A stretch of 64,000 nt of DNA, taken from NCBI GenBank assembly GCA_910577685.1, contig CAJTOH010000012.1:1-64000 (forward strand), given 5' to 3'. The notes below the pieces were generated by a model. That model worked only from the letters and a program-made list of their open reading frames with translations. It ran no database searches and had not been told where the DNA came from. How positions within the stretch are numbered: the stretch's first letter is position 1; each line of letters opens with the position of its first letter. Position numbers and translations under genes: made by a program. Source of the stretch: an uncultured Dorea sp. GTDB taxonomy: Bacteria > Bacillota > Clostridia > Lachnospirales > Lachnospiraceae. Positions 17,867 through 26,682 of this stretch are shown one piece after another.

Positions 17867-18817
17867 ATGAAATTATTAATAAGAGCGCCCTTTGCAGAAA
17901 GGGAAAGAAAGAGGCTGGAAGCCTACTTTGACGAGATTGTATATGACCCGTGGACCAGAACGGGAGAGCGATATTACGAAGACGAGATGATGGAAGTATT
18001 GAAAAAAGAGCGGCCGGACGCGCTGATTACGGAGCTTGACCGTATCACGGAGAAGGTTCTGGCAGGGTATAAAGACTTACTCTTCATCGGGGATTGCCGT
18101 GCAAACCCGGCAAACATCGACGTAGACGCCTGTAAGAGGGCGGACGTGCCGGTGCTGTGTACGCCTGCGAGAAATGCGCAGGCAGTGGCAGAGATGCTGA
18201 CCGGCCTTCTGGTTTCCTACATGCGGAATATTATTCCGGCAGTACAATGGGTGAAAGACGGTAAATGGGTGGAAGGAACGACCCCTTATTATACTTGGAT
18301 GGGGAACGAACTGTATGGAAAGAAGATTGGGTTCGTCGGATTTGGGGCGGTCGGAAAACATGCGGCCAAGATTTTGGAGGCGTATGGATGCGAGATCTTC
18401 TTCTATGACCCATTCGTAGATTCTGTAAAGGATACCTATAAGAAATGCGGGTTAGAGGAGTTATTCGAGAACTCAGATATTATATCCATACATCTTCCGG
18501 TCATTGACAGCACCAAGGGGATGATCCATGCAGGTTTATTTGCAAAGATGAAGGAAACGGCGGTCTTTGTAAACACGGCGAGAAGCGCGGTGGTTGACGA
18601 GCCTGCGCTGATGGAAGCGCTGAGAGCGAAAAAAATCCGCGGGGCAATCCTGGACGTACTTTCCGTGGAACCTCCGACAAAAGACGCGCTCGAGATTGCA
18701 AAGCTGGACAATGTGCTGTTGACGCCCCATATCTGCGGGGCCGCCTATGAAGTGACGGATCACCAATCACGGATTATGGCAGACAGTATCGACGCATGGA
18801 TGAAAGAGAACAAATAA
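17867..18817 (+). CDS. yoaD: D-isomer-specific 2-hydroxyacid dehydrogenase, YoaD-like
   Basis: The 316-aa protein is of the phosphoglycerate dehydrogenase family. The NAD-binding glycine motif is IGFVGFGAVGKHAAKIL. Catalytic Arg is in FVNTARSAVVDEPALMEAL, Glu in LDVLSVEPP and His in LLTPHICGAAYE. It is followed 21 bp later by an FGGY kinase, the same order as yoaD-yoaC of B. subtilis. From memory, that operon is controlled there by an S-box (SAM) riboswitch but has no settled function. Its presence inside an mtnK-mtnA-aldolase operon links it to methylthioribose or deoxypentose handling. The true 2-hydroxyacid substrate is unknown. Confidence 0.8.
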   Translation: MKLLIRAPFAERERKRLEAYFDEIVYDPWTRTGERYYEDEMMEVLKKERPDALITELDRITEKVLAGYKDLLFIGDCRANPANIDVDACKRADVPVLCTPARNAQAVAEMLTGLLVSYMRNIIPAVQWVKDGKWVEGTTPYYTWMGNELYGKKIGFVGFGAVGKHAAKILEAYGCEIFFYDPFVDSVKDTYKKCGLEELFENSDIISIHLPVIDSTKGMIHAGLFAKMKETAVFVNTARSAVVDEPALMEALRAKKIRGAILDVLSVEPPTKDALEIAKLDNVLLTPHICGAAYEVTDHQSRIMADSIDAWMKENK

Positions 18818-18838
18818 AAGGGAAAGGAGAAGGGGCAG

Positions 18839-20281
18839 GTGGAGAATAATTATCTGGTTGTGGATATGGGGACCGGAAATTCCAGAGTCGCGCTTGTATC
18901 TGCCGAAGGAAGAATCTGGGGAATCCGCAGCTACGTGAACCGGTATCATACCGATCAATTATATGAAGACGCACAGTATTTCCTTCCGGAAGAGTGGAAG
19001 AGCGTTTTGCTGCAGGGGTGCAGGGAATTGACGGAAGAGTTTCGCGGACATCCGGTAAAGGCCGTTACGTCAACCGGAGCCAGAGAGAGCATTGTTCTCT
19101 ATAATAGAGAAGGGGAGGCTTTCATGGGGCTGCCGAATATTGATAACCGCGGCCGTGCGTGGATGAACGAGATTGAAGACCGTGAATTTATCTATGACCG
19201 GACGGGAAGGTGGGTGACGGAGGATTTTCCGGCGGCGAAACTGATGGGATATAAGAAAAAATACCCAAGAGAGTTTCAAAGCATTGCGAAAATAACAAGT
19301 TTGAGCGAGTGGATTGGTGAAGTATTTACCGGAAAACTCGTGATAGAACCCTCGCAGGCATGCGAAACCCAGCTATTTGATATTGAAGAGAGGGCGTGGT
19401 CAAAGAGGCTGTGCGGGGATTATGGAATTTCCTTAAGCATATTGCCGGAGATTGCTAAAGCGGGGGACAGCTTGGGGACAATCAAAAAGGAGCTTGCCGG
19501 CAGTCTTGGAATCAATGATCAGGCGGAGTTTATTGTAGGCGGCGCGGATACGCAGATAGCGGTGAAAGGCATCGGAATCGGCGTAGGAGACGTGGCGGTC
19601 GTATCGGGGACGACTTCGCCGGTGGTAACCATTACGGATTACAAATATTCTGACCGGCAGAAGAGGTGCTGGACAGATTCCAATCTGGGAGGAGAGACCT
19701 ATCAGGTAGAGACGAATCCGGGAGTAACGGGGTTGAATTATCAGAGAATGAAAGCGCTGCTGTTTCCGGATACATCGTATGAAGAATTAGAAGAGAAAAT
19801 GGAGGGGCAGAAAGAGTACCTGTGTACCGCTTCGTTTTCCTCCCTGCATTTTTCCGAGAAGCGCTCCTTGAAGAAGGGGGGATTTGTTACAAAAGCGCCC
19901 TTTGGCGCAGATTTGGAAGCCGTCAATCTGGCTTGGGCGGTGGTGGCGGATATTGCCTGCTCCATATATGTACAGTATAACAGCCTGTGCGAGATGACCG
20001 GGCATAAGAAGGATTACCTCTTAGGATGTGCCGGCGGATTCCGCTCAAAGATGTTATGCCGGCATTTGGCAGACCTGACAGGCAAGAAGCTGATTATAAG
20101 GGAAGGATTCGAGCAGGCGTCCATTCACGGATGCAGAAAGATCTGCAACGAGCGTTATGGGACGTGTACGGAAGAGGAGAAGGGCGAAAAGCAAGAAAAA
20201 GTATATTTACCCTGTGAACAGAGTTTGATTCATGCATATTATGAGGAATGGCTCGAAAACCGTCAGGTGTTGAATCCCTGA
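18839..20281 (+). CDS. yoaC: FGGY-family carbohydrate kinase, YoaC/LsrK-like
   Basis: The 480-aa protein starts with GTG at 18839, 8 nt after AAAGGAGA. The N-terminal ATPase-fold motif is YLVVDMGTGNSRVALVS, and the second-domain motifs are GGADTQIAVKGIGIGVGDVA then VVSGTTSPVV and LGCAGGFRSKMLCRHLADL. It is closer to the YoaC/autoinducer-2 kinase branch than to xylulokinase. It phosphorylates a small sugar or polyol. In this operon it is a second kinase beside MtnK, so it may act on a different substrate, on the free ketose, or on a product of the YoaD-like dehydrogenase. Confidence 0.85.
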   Translation: MENNYLVVDMGTGNSRVALVSAEGRIWGIRSYVNRYHTDQLYEDAQYFLPEEWKSVLLQGCRELTEEFRGHPVKAVTSTGARESIVLYNREGEAFMGLPNIDNRGRAWMNEIEDREFIYDRTGRWVTEDFPAAKLMGYKKKYPREFQSIAKITSLSEWIGEVFTGKLVIEPSQACETQLFDIEERAWSKRLCGDYGISLSILPEIAKAGDSLGTIKKELAGSLGINDQAEFIVGGADTQIAVKGIGIGVGDVAVVSGTTSPVVTITDYKYSDRQKRCWTDSNLGGETYQVETNPGVTGLNYQRMKALLFPDTSYEELEEKMEGQKEYLCTASFSSLHFSEKRSLKKGGFVTKAPFGADLEAVNLAWAVVADIACSIYVQYNSLCEMTGHKKDYLLGCAGGFRSKMLCRHLADLTGKKLIIREGFEQASIHGCRKICNERYGTCTEEEKGEKQEKVYLPCEQSLIHAYYEEWLENRQVLNP

Positions 20282-20339
20282 AACGGGGTTGGCATATAAA
20301 AGCATTATAAGACAACAGCAGAAGAAAGAAGGAGACAAA

Positions 20340-20990
20340 ATGGTATTACAGGAAGAGAGAGAACAGATTGTAGAATATGGGAAAAGAATGAGCGGCGACA
20401 GACTTGCGGCCGGAACAAGCGGTAACATCAGTATTTACAATGCCGAGAAAGGCTTCATGGCAATCAGTCCGTCGGGGATCGGGTACTTTGATACAAAACC
20501 GGAAGATGTTGTGATTATGGACTTAAATGCAGACATCATAGACGGCGGGCGGAAGCCGTCCAGCGAGTGGGCGCTGCACACGGCGATGTATAAAGCCAAA
20601 CCGGAATGCAGAGCCGTTGTACATACGCACTCTATGTACTGTACGGTATTTGCGGCGCTGCGCCAGCCGCTGAAAGCCGCCCATTATGTAATCGCAGACG
20701 CAGGCGTAGACACGGTTCCATGCGCTCCCTATTGCACATATGGGACGCATGAGCTTGCAGAAGCGGCGGCCAGGACAATCGGGGGCAGCAATGCGGTCCT
20801 GCTTGCGAATCACGGCCTGCTTGTCTGCGGAGGAAGTTTGGAGAGCGCATATTCCCTTGCATGCGGAATGGAGTTCTGCGCGGAGGTAGAGTATCGCGCA
20901 AAAACGGTGGGCAATCCGGTTTACTTGTCATCGGAAGAGATGGCGGAAGTGTTGGAAAGTTTCAAAAGCTACGGACAGCCAAAAAAATAA
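20340..20990 (+). CDS. Class II (zinc) aldolase, FucA/Ald2-like
   Basis: The protein is 216 aa, of the aldolase class II/adducin family. LAAGTSGNISI (about 23-33) binds phosphate and SEWALHTAMY holds the catalytic Glu. Zinc ligands lie in VVHTHSMYCT (two His) and LANHGLLVCGG (third His). GGAG is 5 nt upstream of ATG 20340, whereas a 17-codon longer form lacks a site. FucA-like enzymes split ketose 1-phosphates into DHAP and an aldehyde. As the last gene after an MtnK/MtnA pair it matches Ald2/DrdA of the DHAP shunt, yielding DHAP plus acetaldehyde or methylthioacetaldehyde. FucA or RhuA activity remains possible. Confidence 0.88.
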   Translation: MVLQEEREQIVEYGKRMSGDRLAAGTSGNISIYNAEKGFMAISPSGIGYFDTKPEDVVIMDLNADIIDGGRKPSSEWALHTAMYKAKPECRAVVHTHSMYCTVFAALRQPLKAAHYVIADAGVDTVPCAPYCTYGTHELAEAAARTIGGSNAVLLANHGLLVCGGSLESAYSLACGMEFCAEVEYRAKTVGNPVYLSSEEMAEVLESFKSYGQPKK

Positions 20991-21030
20991 TATAAATTTC
21001 AGGGGCTGTCGGTTAATAGATAGTCATGAA

Positions 21031-21069
21031 CAGGGAGGCATATGACTCTACGAGTCACATGTCTCTCTG
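21031..21069. terminator. Hairpin after the aldolase operon
   Basis: GGCATATGACTC pairs with GAGTCACATGTC around a 3-nt loop, with two mismatches. No T-run follows. It is preceded at 21001 by a GGGGCTGTCGGTTAA segment like those of other hairpins here. Confidence 0.4.
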
Positions 21070-21146
21070 TAATTATTCCTATAAAAGGAGAAAATTTCCA
21101 CGAATATGGAATTGTAATGGAAATGCGTCCGGCCATTCAAAGGCCT

Positions 21147-23261
21147 TTACTTAATATTTAAAACCCGGCACGCCTTTTGGAGCGTTATCCGATATATCCC
21201 ATAATACACACAGAAAACCAAGGCTGTCAGCAATCCGCAGCATGAAAGCCCCGCCCACTCCTGAACGGATATCCTGCCGTCATTAAAATACAGCATCATC
21301 ACATAAAACAGATAAATGATTCCCGTCCCAATCACTGCCGGAGTCACAAAGACCCGTTTCGCCTGACTTCTTACCGTCCGGTATAAATATGCATTAGAGG
21401 CCCCCAGACGCCTTAAGTCTTCATAGAGCCCTTTCCCTGTCAGCGCAATGGTCATGGTTCTGGTAAATGCGATGACGAATACGGCGGCAAAGCATACGAG
21501 GGAGATGAAGACGAACAGCATAAGGAACACGGCGAGGGTCTTTACGAAATCCATCCGGTCCAGAACCCGGAACTTGGGCATGTACGCCCAGTACAGCCGA
21601 AATACCGTGCTGTCCCGTTCTTCGTAACGAATCCGGGAAAATCCGTATTCTTCCAGATGCTCCGAATCGAGGAAATATTCGCCCGTACGTTCTATGTCAA
21701 TTTGTCTCCGCACAGGATCCCATCCGTTAAAGAGAGCAACCTCCTCGCCCGAGCGGTCTATGATATCGTAGAGCAGCGCTTTGGCAAAATCATAACTGCC
21801 GCCGCAGTCCTCCACGTTAAACAGGCAGAGCATTTCCCGCCATTCGTCCGTAAGTCCTTCATTCATGGAAATAAAGTCTTCGTCATTCAGGACATAGCAA
21901 TCCGAGAGCGCGTCATTTTCCAAAGAAAGGACTGAATCCACAGGCAGGGTCCGTCCGGTCAGCGTGTTTGTAAGCAAGGTGACGCCGACGGACAAGCGGG
22001 GGATTCCCTCAGGGTTAGAGACGGCGGCAATGGAACCGTGGGGAAGGGGCAGCTCTTCGCCGGTAAACGCCGTGTATGCCGACGCAGGCAAAAACAGGTC
22101 TGAGGACGCTACTTCCTTGTACTCATAGCTGAGCATAATGCCAACGGCAGATTCTTTCTTGATTTGATCCTCTCCGTCCACACCGAGCCGGATTGCCGGG
22201 ATGTCTGTCCAGTCCGTGATTTCCACGCCGTATTCCCCGGCAAGTTTCTGAACTTCGGTTCCCATGGGAATATCCTGATCCCTGCGGAAACGATACACAT
22301 AGTCCGTCGACCTTGCATTAAATTCCATCGTCGACCCAATCCCGATGGTAGGCGTGTAGAAAGATGCGAAAAATGCGCCTGCAATCAGGACGGTCATGAC
22401 AAGGAGATTCTTTACGGTCTGCCGCCCTTGGAACTTCATCTGGCTGGTCGCCACAAGGTCTTTGTAGGCGTTCTTCTTATGCCAGCCATTGACGACCGCA
22501 TGTAAAAGAACCATATAAAGTCCCGCAAATGCCGGCAGGTAGAAGATAGAGGATATGCCTTCCGGCAGATACCAGTTCAGCTTTTCTATGATGTAGCTCG
22601 GTATATTATAGCCCATAAATATACCGAGAAATATGAGTGCGATTCCGATAAAGCCGTATTTTTGCGGAACCGCATGTATTGGTTCGGACTTATGGCTCTC
22701 GCTTATGATATCAATAATATGAACCCGCCGGATAGAACGTGCGCTGGCAGACAGCAGTAGGAACAGGGCGGCGAGGGAGAACGCACAGGAGAACAGGAAA
22801 GCCTGTGGATCCAGAAGGAGAGCCATTTCCTCGGTGTCTACCACCAGCAGCCGGAACAGGATCCAGATTCCCTTGGTAAGCGGGATGCTGAGTACAATTC
22901 CCAGAATACAGGACGCCGTAGACAACACGCACATTTCCCGTACCATCAGGCGGATCAGGATTCTGCGGTCCGCGCCGAGGGCGAGCAGTATTCCGGTCTC
23001 TTGCGATTTCTGCCGGAAGAACAGGCTGGCGGCATACAGGGAGAAGACCATGCACCCAATCACAGTCAGCACGAAGATCATCATTACCTGTTTCCGGCTG
23101 TCTCCCCCTTCCGGCAGGATGGTAAGGACTGTCTGTGAGCGCATCATGGAGACATAGGAGGAAATCAGCAGCACGGAAAAGAACAGGCAGCCGGACAGCA
23201 GCAGGTATTGTTTTCTGTTTTTTCTTCTAAGGTGTTTGTATACGTCGAAAAATGTCTTCAT
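21147..23261 (-). CDS. ABC transporter permease, FtsX/BceB type
   Basis: The 704-aa protein has the BceB layout. One TM helix lies near residues 18-38, three more around 60-175 (an FtsX domain), and others around 200-285. A large extracellular domain of about 240 residues (about 300-560) follows, and the C-terminal FtsX domain has three TM helices (about 575-700). Such permeases with a matching ATPase sense or remove cell-wall-active peptides. The ATPase gene is 6 bp upstream in the same operon. A LytTR/GHKL two-component pair is divergent. In BceAB modules the partner kinase is small and BceS-like, so this pairing differs from the canonical one. Confidence 0.87.
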   Translation of the reverse strand: MKTFFDVYKHLRRKNRKQYLLLSGCLFFSVLLISSYVSMMRSQTVLTILPEGGDSRKQVMMIFVLTVIGCMVFSLYAASLFFRQKSQETGILLALGADRRILIRLMVREMCVLSTASCILGIVLSIPLTKGIWILFRLLVVDTEEMALLLDPQAFLFSCAFSLAALFLLLSASARSIRRVHIIDIISESHKSEPIHAVPQKYGFIGIALIFLGIFMGYNIPSYIIEKLNWYLPEGISSIFYLPAFAGLYMVLLHAVVNGWHKKNAYKDLVATSQMKFQGRQTVKNLLVMTVLIAGAFFASFYTPTIGIGSTMEFNARSTDYVYRFRRDQDIPMGTEVQKLAGEYGVEITDWTDIPAIRLGVDGEDQIKKESAVGIMLSYEYKEVASSDLFLPASAYTAFTGEELPLPHGSIAAVSNPEGIPRLSVGVTLLTNTLTGRTLPVDSVLSLENDALSDCYVLNDEDFISMNEGLTDEWREMLCLFNVEDCGGSYDFAKALLYDIIDRSGEEVALFNGWDPVRRQIDIERTGEYFLDSEHLEEYGFSRIRYEERDSTVFRLYWAYMPKFRVLDRMDFVKTLAVFLMLFVFISLVCFAAVFVIAFTRTMTIALTGKGLYEDLRRLGASNAYLYRTVRSQAKRVFVTPAVIGTGIIYLFYVMMLYFNDGRISVQEWAGLSCCGLLTALVFCVYYGIYRITLQKACRVLNIK

Positions 23262-23267
23262 AAGCCG

Positions 23268-24008
23268 TCACCTGCCCATTTCCCGGATTACGTCCAGAAG
23301 TTCGTCCTGAAAGACGCCCCTCTCTTTTCCGCCTTTGAGTAATGTTTTCCAAATCTGCCCATCCTGCAATATGATCACCTTGTCGCAGAAACTTGCGGCG
23401 AAGGAATCGTGGGTAACCATGAAAATGGTAGCGGAAAGGGAATCCCGCGCTTGAAGGAAGGCGTCGATGACGGCGCGGCCGGATTTGGAGTCCAGATTTC
23501 CCGTAGGTTCGTCGGCAAGGATGAGCAGGGGGTGGTTAATCAGCGCCCTTGCGACCGCCGTGCGCTGTTTCTCGCCGCCGGAGATTTCAGCGGGGTATTT
23601 GTCTTTGATTTTGTCGATACCGAAAATCGTACACAAATGGTCTGCCTGTTCTTCCACGCTGTCGGAAATCATTTCTCCGATGATTGCCGGCAGCAGAATG
23701 TTCTGCCGGACGGTCAGCCCGTCAAGCAGCAGGAAATCTTGGAATACAAATCCAAGTTCCCGGTTGCGGATTAGGGAGAGTTTCCCGTCGTCCGGAAGGT
23801 TCAAGTCCGTATCTCCAAGAAGTATCTTGCCGGAATCGGGCGGAATATAGCGGGAAATGCAGTTCAAAAGGGTCGTTTTCCCGGAACCGGAGCTTCCCAT
23901 AACCGCCGCGAATTCACCGTCGTCGATGGAAAATGAAATCCCTTTGAGTACGGGATAGGTAACCTTGCCCGTCTGATAGCTTTTTTGTAAATCTAATACT
24001 TGCAGCAT
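23268..24008 (-). CDS. ABC transporter ATP-binding protein (MacB/BceA type)
   Basis: About 246 aa. Walker A is GSSGSGKTTLLN (about 37-48), the Q-loop is FVFQDFLLLDGLT, the signature is ISGGEKQRTAVARAL, Walker B is LLILADEPTGNLD and the H-loop is FMVTHDSFAA. All catalytic motifs are intact. I prefer the ATG at 24008, 9 nt after GGAG, to the one at 24014 (3 nt). It drives the FtsX-type permease, and the two form a bacteriocin or antimicrobial peptide resistance type transporter. Confidence 0.92.
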   Translation of the reverse strand: MLQVLDLQKSYQTGKVTYPVLKGISFSIDDGEFAAVMGSSGSGKTTLLNCISRYIPPDSGKILLGDTDLNLPDDGKLSLIRNRELGFVFQDFLLLDGLTVRQNILLPAIIGEMISDSVEEQADHLCTIFGIDKIKDKYPAEISGGEKQRTAVARALINHPLLILADEPTGNLDSKSGRAVIDAFLQARDSLSATIFMVTHDSFAASFCDKVIILQDGQIWKTLLKGGKERGVFQDELLDVIREMGR

Positions 24009-24305
24009 AAGCATCAGCTCCTTTCTTACAGCTTATTTATACGAAAGGGAGTATAGCAGAGACGGCGTATCGGTTCAAACGGCGTCGTTATGTATGGGGG
24101 CTGCGGTGTAATTTTTGACATTGGAGGTTAGAATTTAAGCAAGAATGGCAGGTTTGATGTAAAGTTTGGTTTTTGGGGTTTTTCTATCTTTTATATTTAT
24201 CTCATTCATGCTAGTATATAAGATATTCTTTCATGTGATTTGTATAGGTTTGATGCCGGCGGGCGGTCTGCCGTGCAGACAGATAATTAAGAATGGAGTG
24301 ACAAG
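24009..24305. other. Divergent intergenic region between ABC and two-component operons
   Basis: About 300 bp without a gene. GGAG at 24295-24298 serves the response regulator. The central part is T-rich, with TATAAG-like boxes around 24218-24224 but no clear -35 partner. I do not see a convincing pair of LytTR direct repeats, though this is where one would be expected. Confidence 0.4.
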
Positions 24306-25016
24306 ATGATAAGAATCGGAATATGCGACGATATCTATGATGCGAGGATGCAGCTTCATGCCGCGCTCGGGCAGATCCTCGACAGGCGCGGGATGCAGAA
24401 TACCTTCGTTGAGTTTCCCTCCGGGGAGGCGGTTTTGCGTTGGCTTGCCACCCACTGCGGGGAACTGGACGTGCTTTTTCTTGATATCAAGATGTCCGGC
24501 ATCGACGGAATGGAAACTGCAGAACGGATACGGGATGCGGATCACAACTTAGAATTAGTGTTCGTCACCAGCTATGCCGACCGGGTTTTCGACGGCTATT
24601 CTGTCAATGCGATGGCATACCTGATGAAACCGGTGAAACGGGGGCAGCTTGAGCCCCTGATTGACCGGGTTCTATTCAAGATGCGCCAGAATGAACAAAA
24701 CCTGTTTTTCTGCAGATACGGGGACGTTACCTACCGGATTCCATACAGGGAAATCCTCTACTTCTATTCGGAGCGCAGGACGGTTACCTGCGTCACGGTC
24801 AAGCGGGAGTATACCTTTTACGATAAGCTGGACCATGTGGAGGAAAAGATTGGCAGCCGGTTCGTACGCATCCACCAGAGGTATCTGGTTTATGCCCCGG
24901 CGGTGGAGAAGATTACGGCGGCAGAGGTATGGATTGGGGGCGAGGTGCTGCCGGTCAGCCGCTCCTGCAGGGAGGCGGCAATGCTGAAGCTTACTTTTGA
25001 AGCGTTGGAGGATTGA
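24306..25016 (+). CDS. LytTR-family response regulator
   Basis: The 236-aa protein has a receiver domain (1-120) with the acidic pair D8-D9 (GICDDI), phospho-acceptor D60 in DVLFLDIKMSGIDG and the lysine in AYLMKPVKRG. A LytTR DNA-binding domain (about 135-235) has IPYREILYFYSERRTVT and RFVRIHQRYLVY. This is the AgrA/VirR class that binds paired direct repeats. The histidine kinase gene starts at the stop codon, so translation is coupled. The neighbouring ABC operon is the obvious target. Confidence 0.92.
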   Translation: MIRIGICDDIYDARMQLHAALGQILDRRGMQNTFVEFPSGEAVLRWLATHCGELDVLFLDIKMSGIDGMETAERIRDADHNLELVFVTSYADRVFDGYSVNAMAYLMKPVKRGQLEPLIDRVLFKMRQNEQNLFFCRYGDVTYRIPYREILYFYSERRTVTCVTVKREYTFYDKLDHVEEKIGSRFVRIHQRYLVYAPAVEKITAAEVWIGGEVLPVSRSCREAAMLKLTFEALED

Positions 25017-25018
25017 GG

Positions 25019-26395
25019 ATGCTGGAGATTACTAAGCTGACATATAGCGGGCTTATGTACTTCTTGCTGGCGGCTTGCCATATGGTAAACGCCTTTTTTA
25101 TTTACCGGTTATTTGTCCGTTATATACAGCCGCGGCGTCATCTGTTTTTTAAAATATGCCTGTTTTTTTGCTTTACTGTCAGTAACGGCATGATTATCTG
25201 GCTGGGCGACCATAATCTGATTCTGACTGCGCCGTTTTTCATTGCTGCGGGAACATTCTGCACGAGCGGAAACTGGTATGGGCGTCAGGCGGTCAGTTTT
25301 ACGTTCTTTTGTATGATAATGTCGGTAAACGCCATTCTGGATACCTATGTAAAGAAATTTGATTCCGGCTTGCTGCGTGGGTTAATCCTGCCGAATATGG
25401 GCAGGACGGTGATATTTGCAGCCATATTTTTATTCCTCAGAAGGAAACTTCCGGAGAATACCGTAACTCTGCCAAAGCGGCTGTGGAAGGTGGTTTTTTG
25501 GCTGTCGATCACGCCCTTTTGTATGCTTCTGGCTACGGTGACGCTGACTTTCGGGAAGATGTTCGACGATATTGCGGATATTCAGGCGCAGTATGTGGGG
25601 GCTGTTATCCTGCCGTGTATCTTTCTGACGTCTTTTGCAATTCTGGGGGCGGTGTCGGCGTTAGAGGATCATGAGCAGTTAGAGCAGCGCAGCCGGCTTG
25701 CCGAAATGCGCGAAACCTACTATCAGAATCTTAAGCAGCAGGATGACAGTCTCCGGCATATGCGCCATGACATGAATAATCATTTATCAACGGTTCGGGC
25801 GATGCTTGCAGGGCAGAACCAGGAAGGCGCTGCTTCGTATCTGGACGAATTGCTGGAGGGTGTCGCTCCATTAAGGCGGGAAGCAGACGGCATAAGCGGC
25901 GGAAATATTTTAACGGAATGTACGCGCATGTCCGGGAAAGAATCTTTTTTACCTGAGATTACCCGGTTCTGCGCGAATGAGGCGGCGAATGTAATCCTGC
26001 AGGTAAAGGCAAATATGATACTTCAATATGGGTTAAAGTATGATTTCCGTATTCAGCTTCCGGAAACATTATCAATATCCGATATAGATCTGTGTTCCCT
26101 GATTGGAAACGCATTGGATAACGCGGCTTGCGGAGCGTCAGAAGCAGACGACAGGGTGGTAATTCTGCGCTGCCGCTGTGACAAGGGGATTTTCATGCTG
26201 AAAGTTCAAAACAGCTTTGCAGGGAGATTGGATAAAGAACTGAAAACCACTAAGCCGGATGACGGCAGACATGGATTCGGGATATCCGGTATGAGAGAAA
26301 TCGCGGCGAGATACGGAGGTTCGCTGGATATTCAGGTTGAGGAGCAGACTTTTACGCTGTTAGTTTATCTGTACCTAAACAGCGCTGACACTTAG
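25019..26395 (+). CDS. Sensor histidine kinase, GHKL/AgrC type
   Basis: About 458 aa. The N-terminal 220 residues hold six to seven TM segments, the membrane sensor of AgrC-like kinases. A coiled linker leads to the H-box (RHMRHDMNNHLSTVRAML). The ATPase domain has SLIGNALDNAACG (N-box) and GFGISGMREIAARYGG (G-box). I chose ATG 25019, 8 nt after GGAG. A TTG at 25013 overlaps the regulator stop and is less well placed. This class often senses peptides, matching the divergent FtsX-type transporter. Confidence 0.9.
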   Translation: MLEITKLTYSGLMYFLLAACHMVNAFFIYRLFVRYIQPRRHLFFKICLFFCFTVSNGMIIWLGDHNLILTAPFFIAAGTFCTSGNWYGRQAVSFTFFCMIMSVNAILDTYVKKFDSGLLRGLILPNMGRTVIFAAIFLFLRRKLPENTVTLPKRLWKVVFWLSITPFCMLLATVTLTFGKMFDDIADIQAQYVGAVILPCIFLTSFAILGAVSALEDHEQLEQRSRLAEMRETYYQNLKQQDDSLRHMRHDMNNHLSTVRAMLAGQNQEGAASYLDELLEGVAPLRREADGISGGNILTECTRMSGKESFLPEITRFCANEAANVILQVKANMILQYGLKYDFRIQLPETLSISDIDLCSLIGNALDNAACGASEADDRVVILRCRCDKGIFMLKVQNSFAGRLDKELKTTKPDDGRHGFGISGMREIAARYGGSLDIQVEEQTFTLLVYLYLNSADT

Positions 26396-26620
26396 AAAAT
26401 TTAACAAAAGACATGATAGCTGCCATATTTGATTCGTCTTTCGCAAAATAGAATTGTATTGTGTGATTGCCATTTGACAATGGAAGAAGCTGAAAAATAC
26501 ACGGAGATATTCCGAATAGTATTTTTGATAACAGAACCGTCAAATTTAGTTGAGAATTATTGTAAGCGTCCTGACCATCAAGGGTTTAGTAATTTTATTA
26601 ACAGCACATCTGATGAGGTA

Positions 26621-26649
26621 CTGTCAATAATTATTTTTTATGCTATACT
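26621..26649 (+). promoter_or_regulatory. Promoter before the radical SAM gene
   Basis: CTGTCA (26621-26626), 17 bp, TATACT (26644-26649), 34 bp before the ATG. The preceding 26396-26620 holds no gene I can support. Confidence 0.55.
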
Positions 26650-26682
26650 ATGAAGAAACAAGACGGGAGGGGAGCATACGCC

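Noticed and set aside
26429..26653. 74-codon ORF before the radical SAM gene
   Set aside because: No ribosome binding site, and it overlaps the promoter of the next gene.
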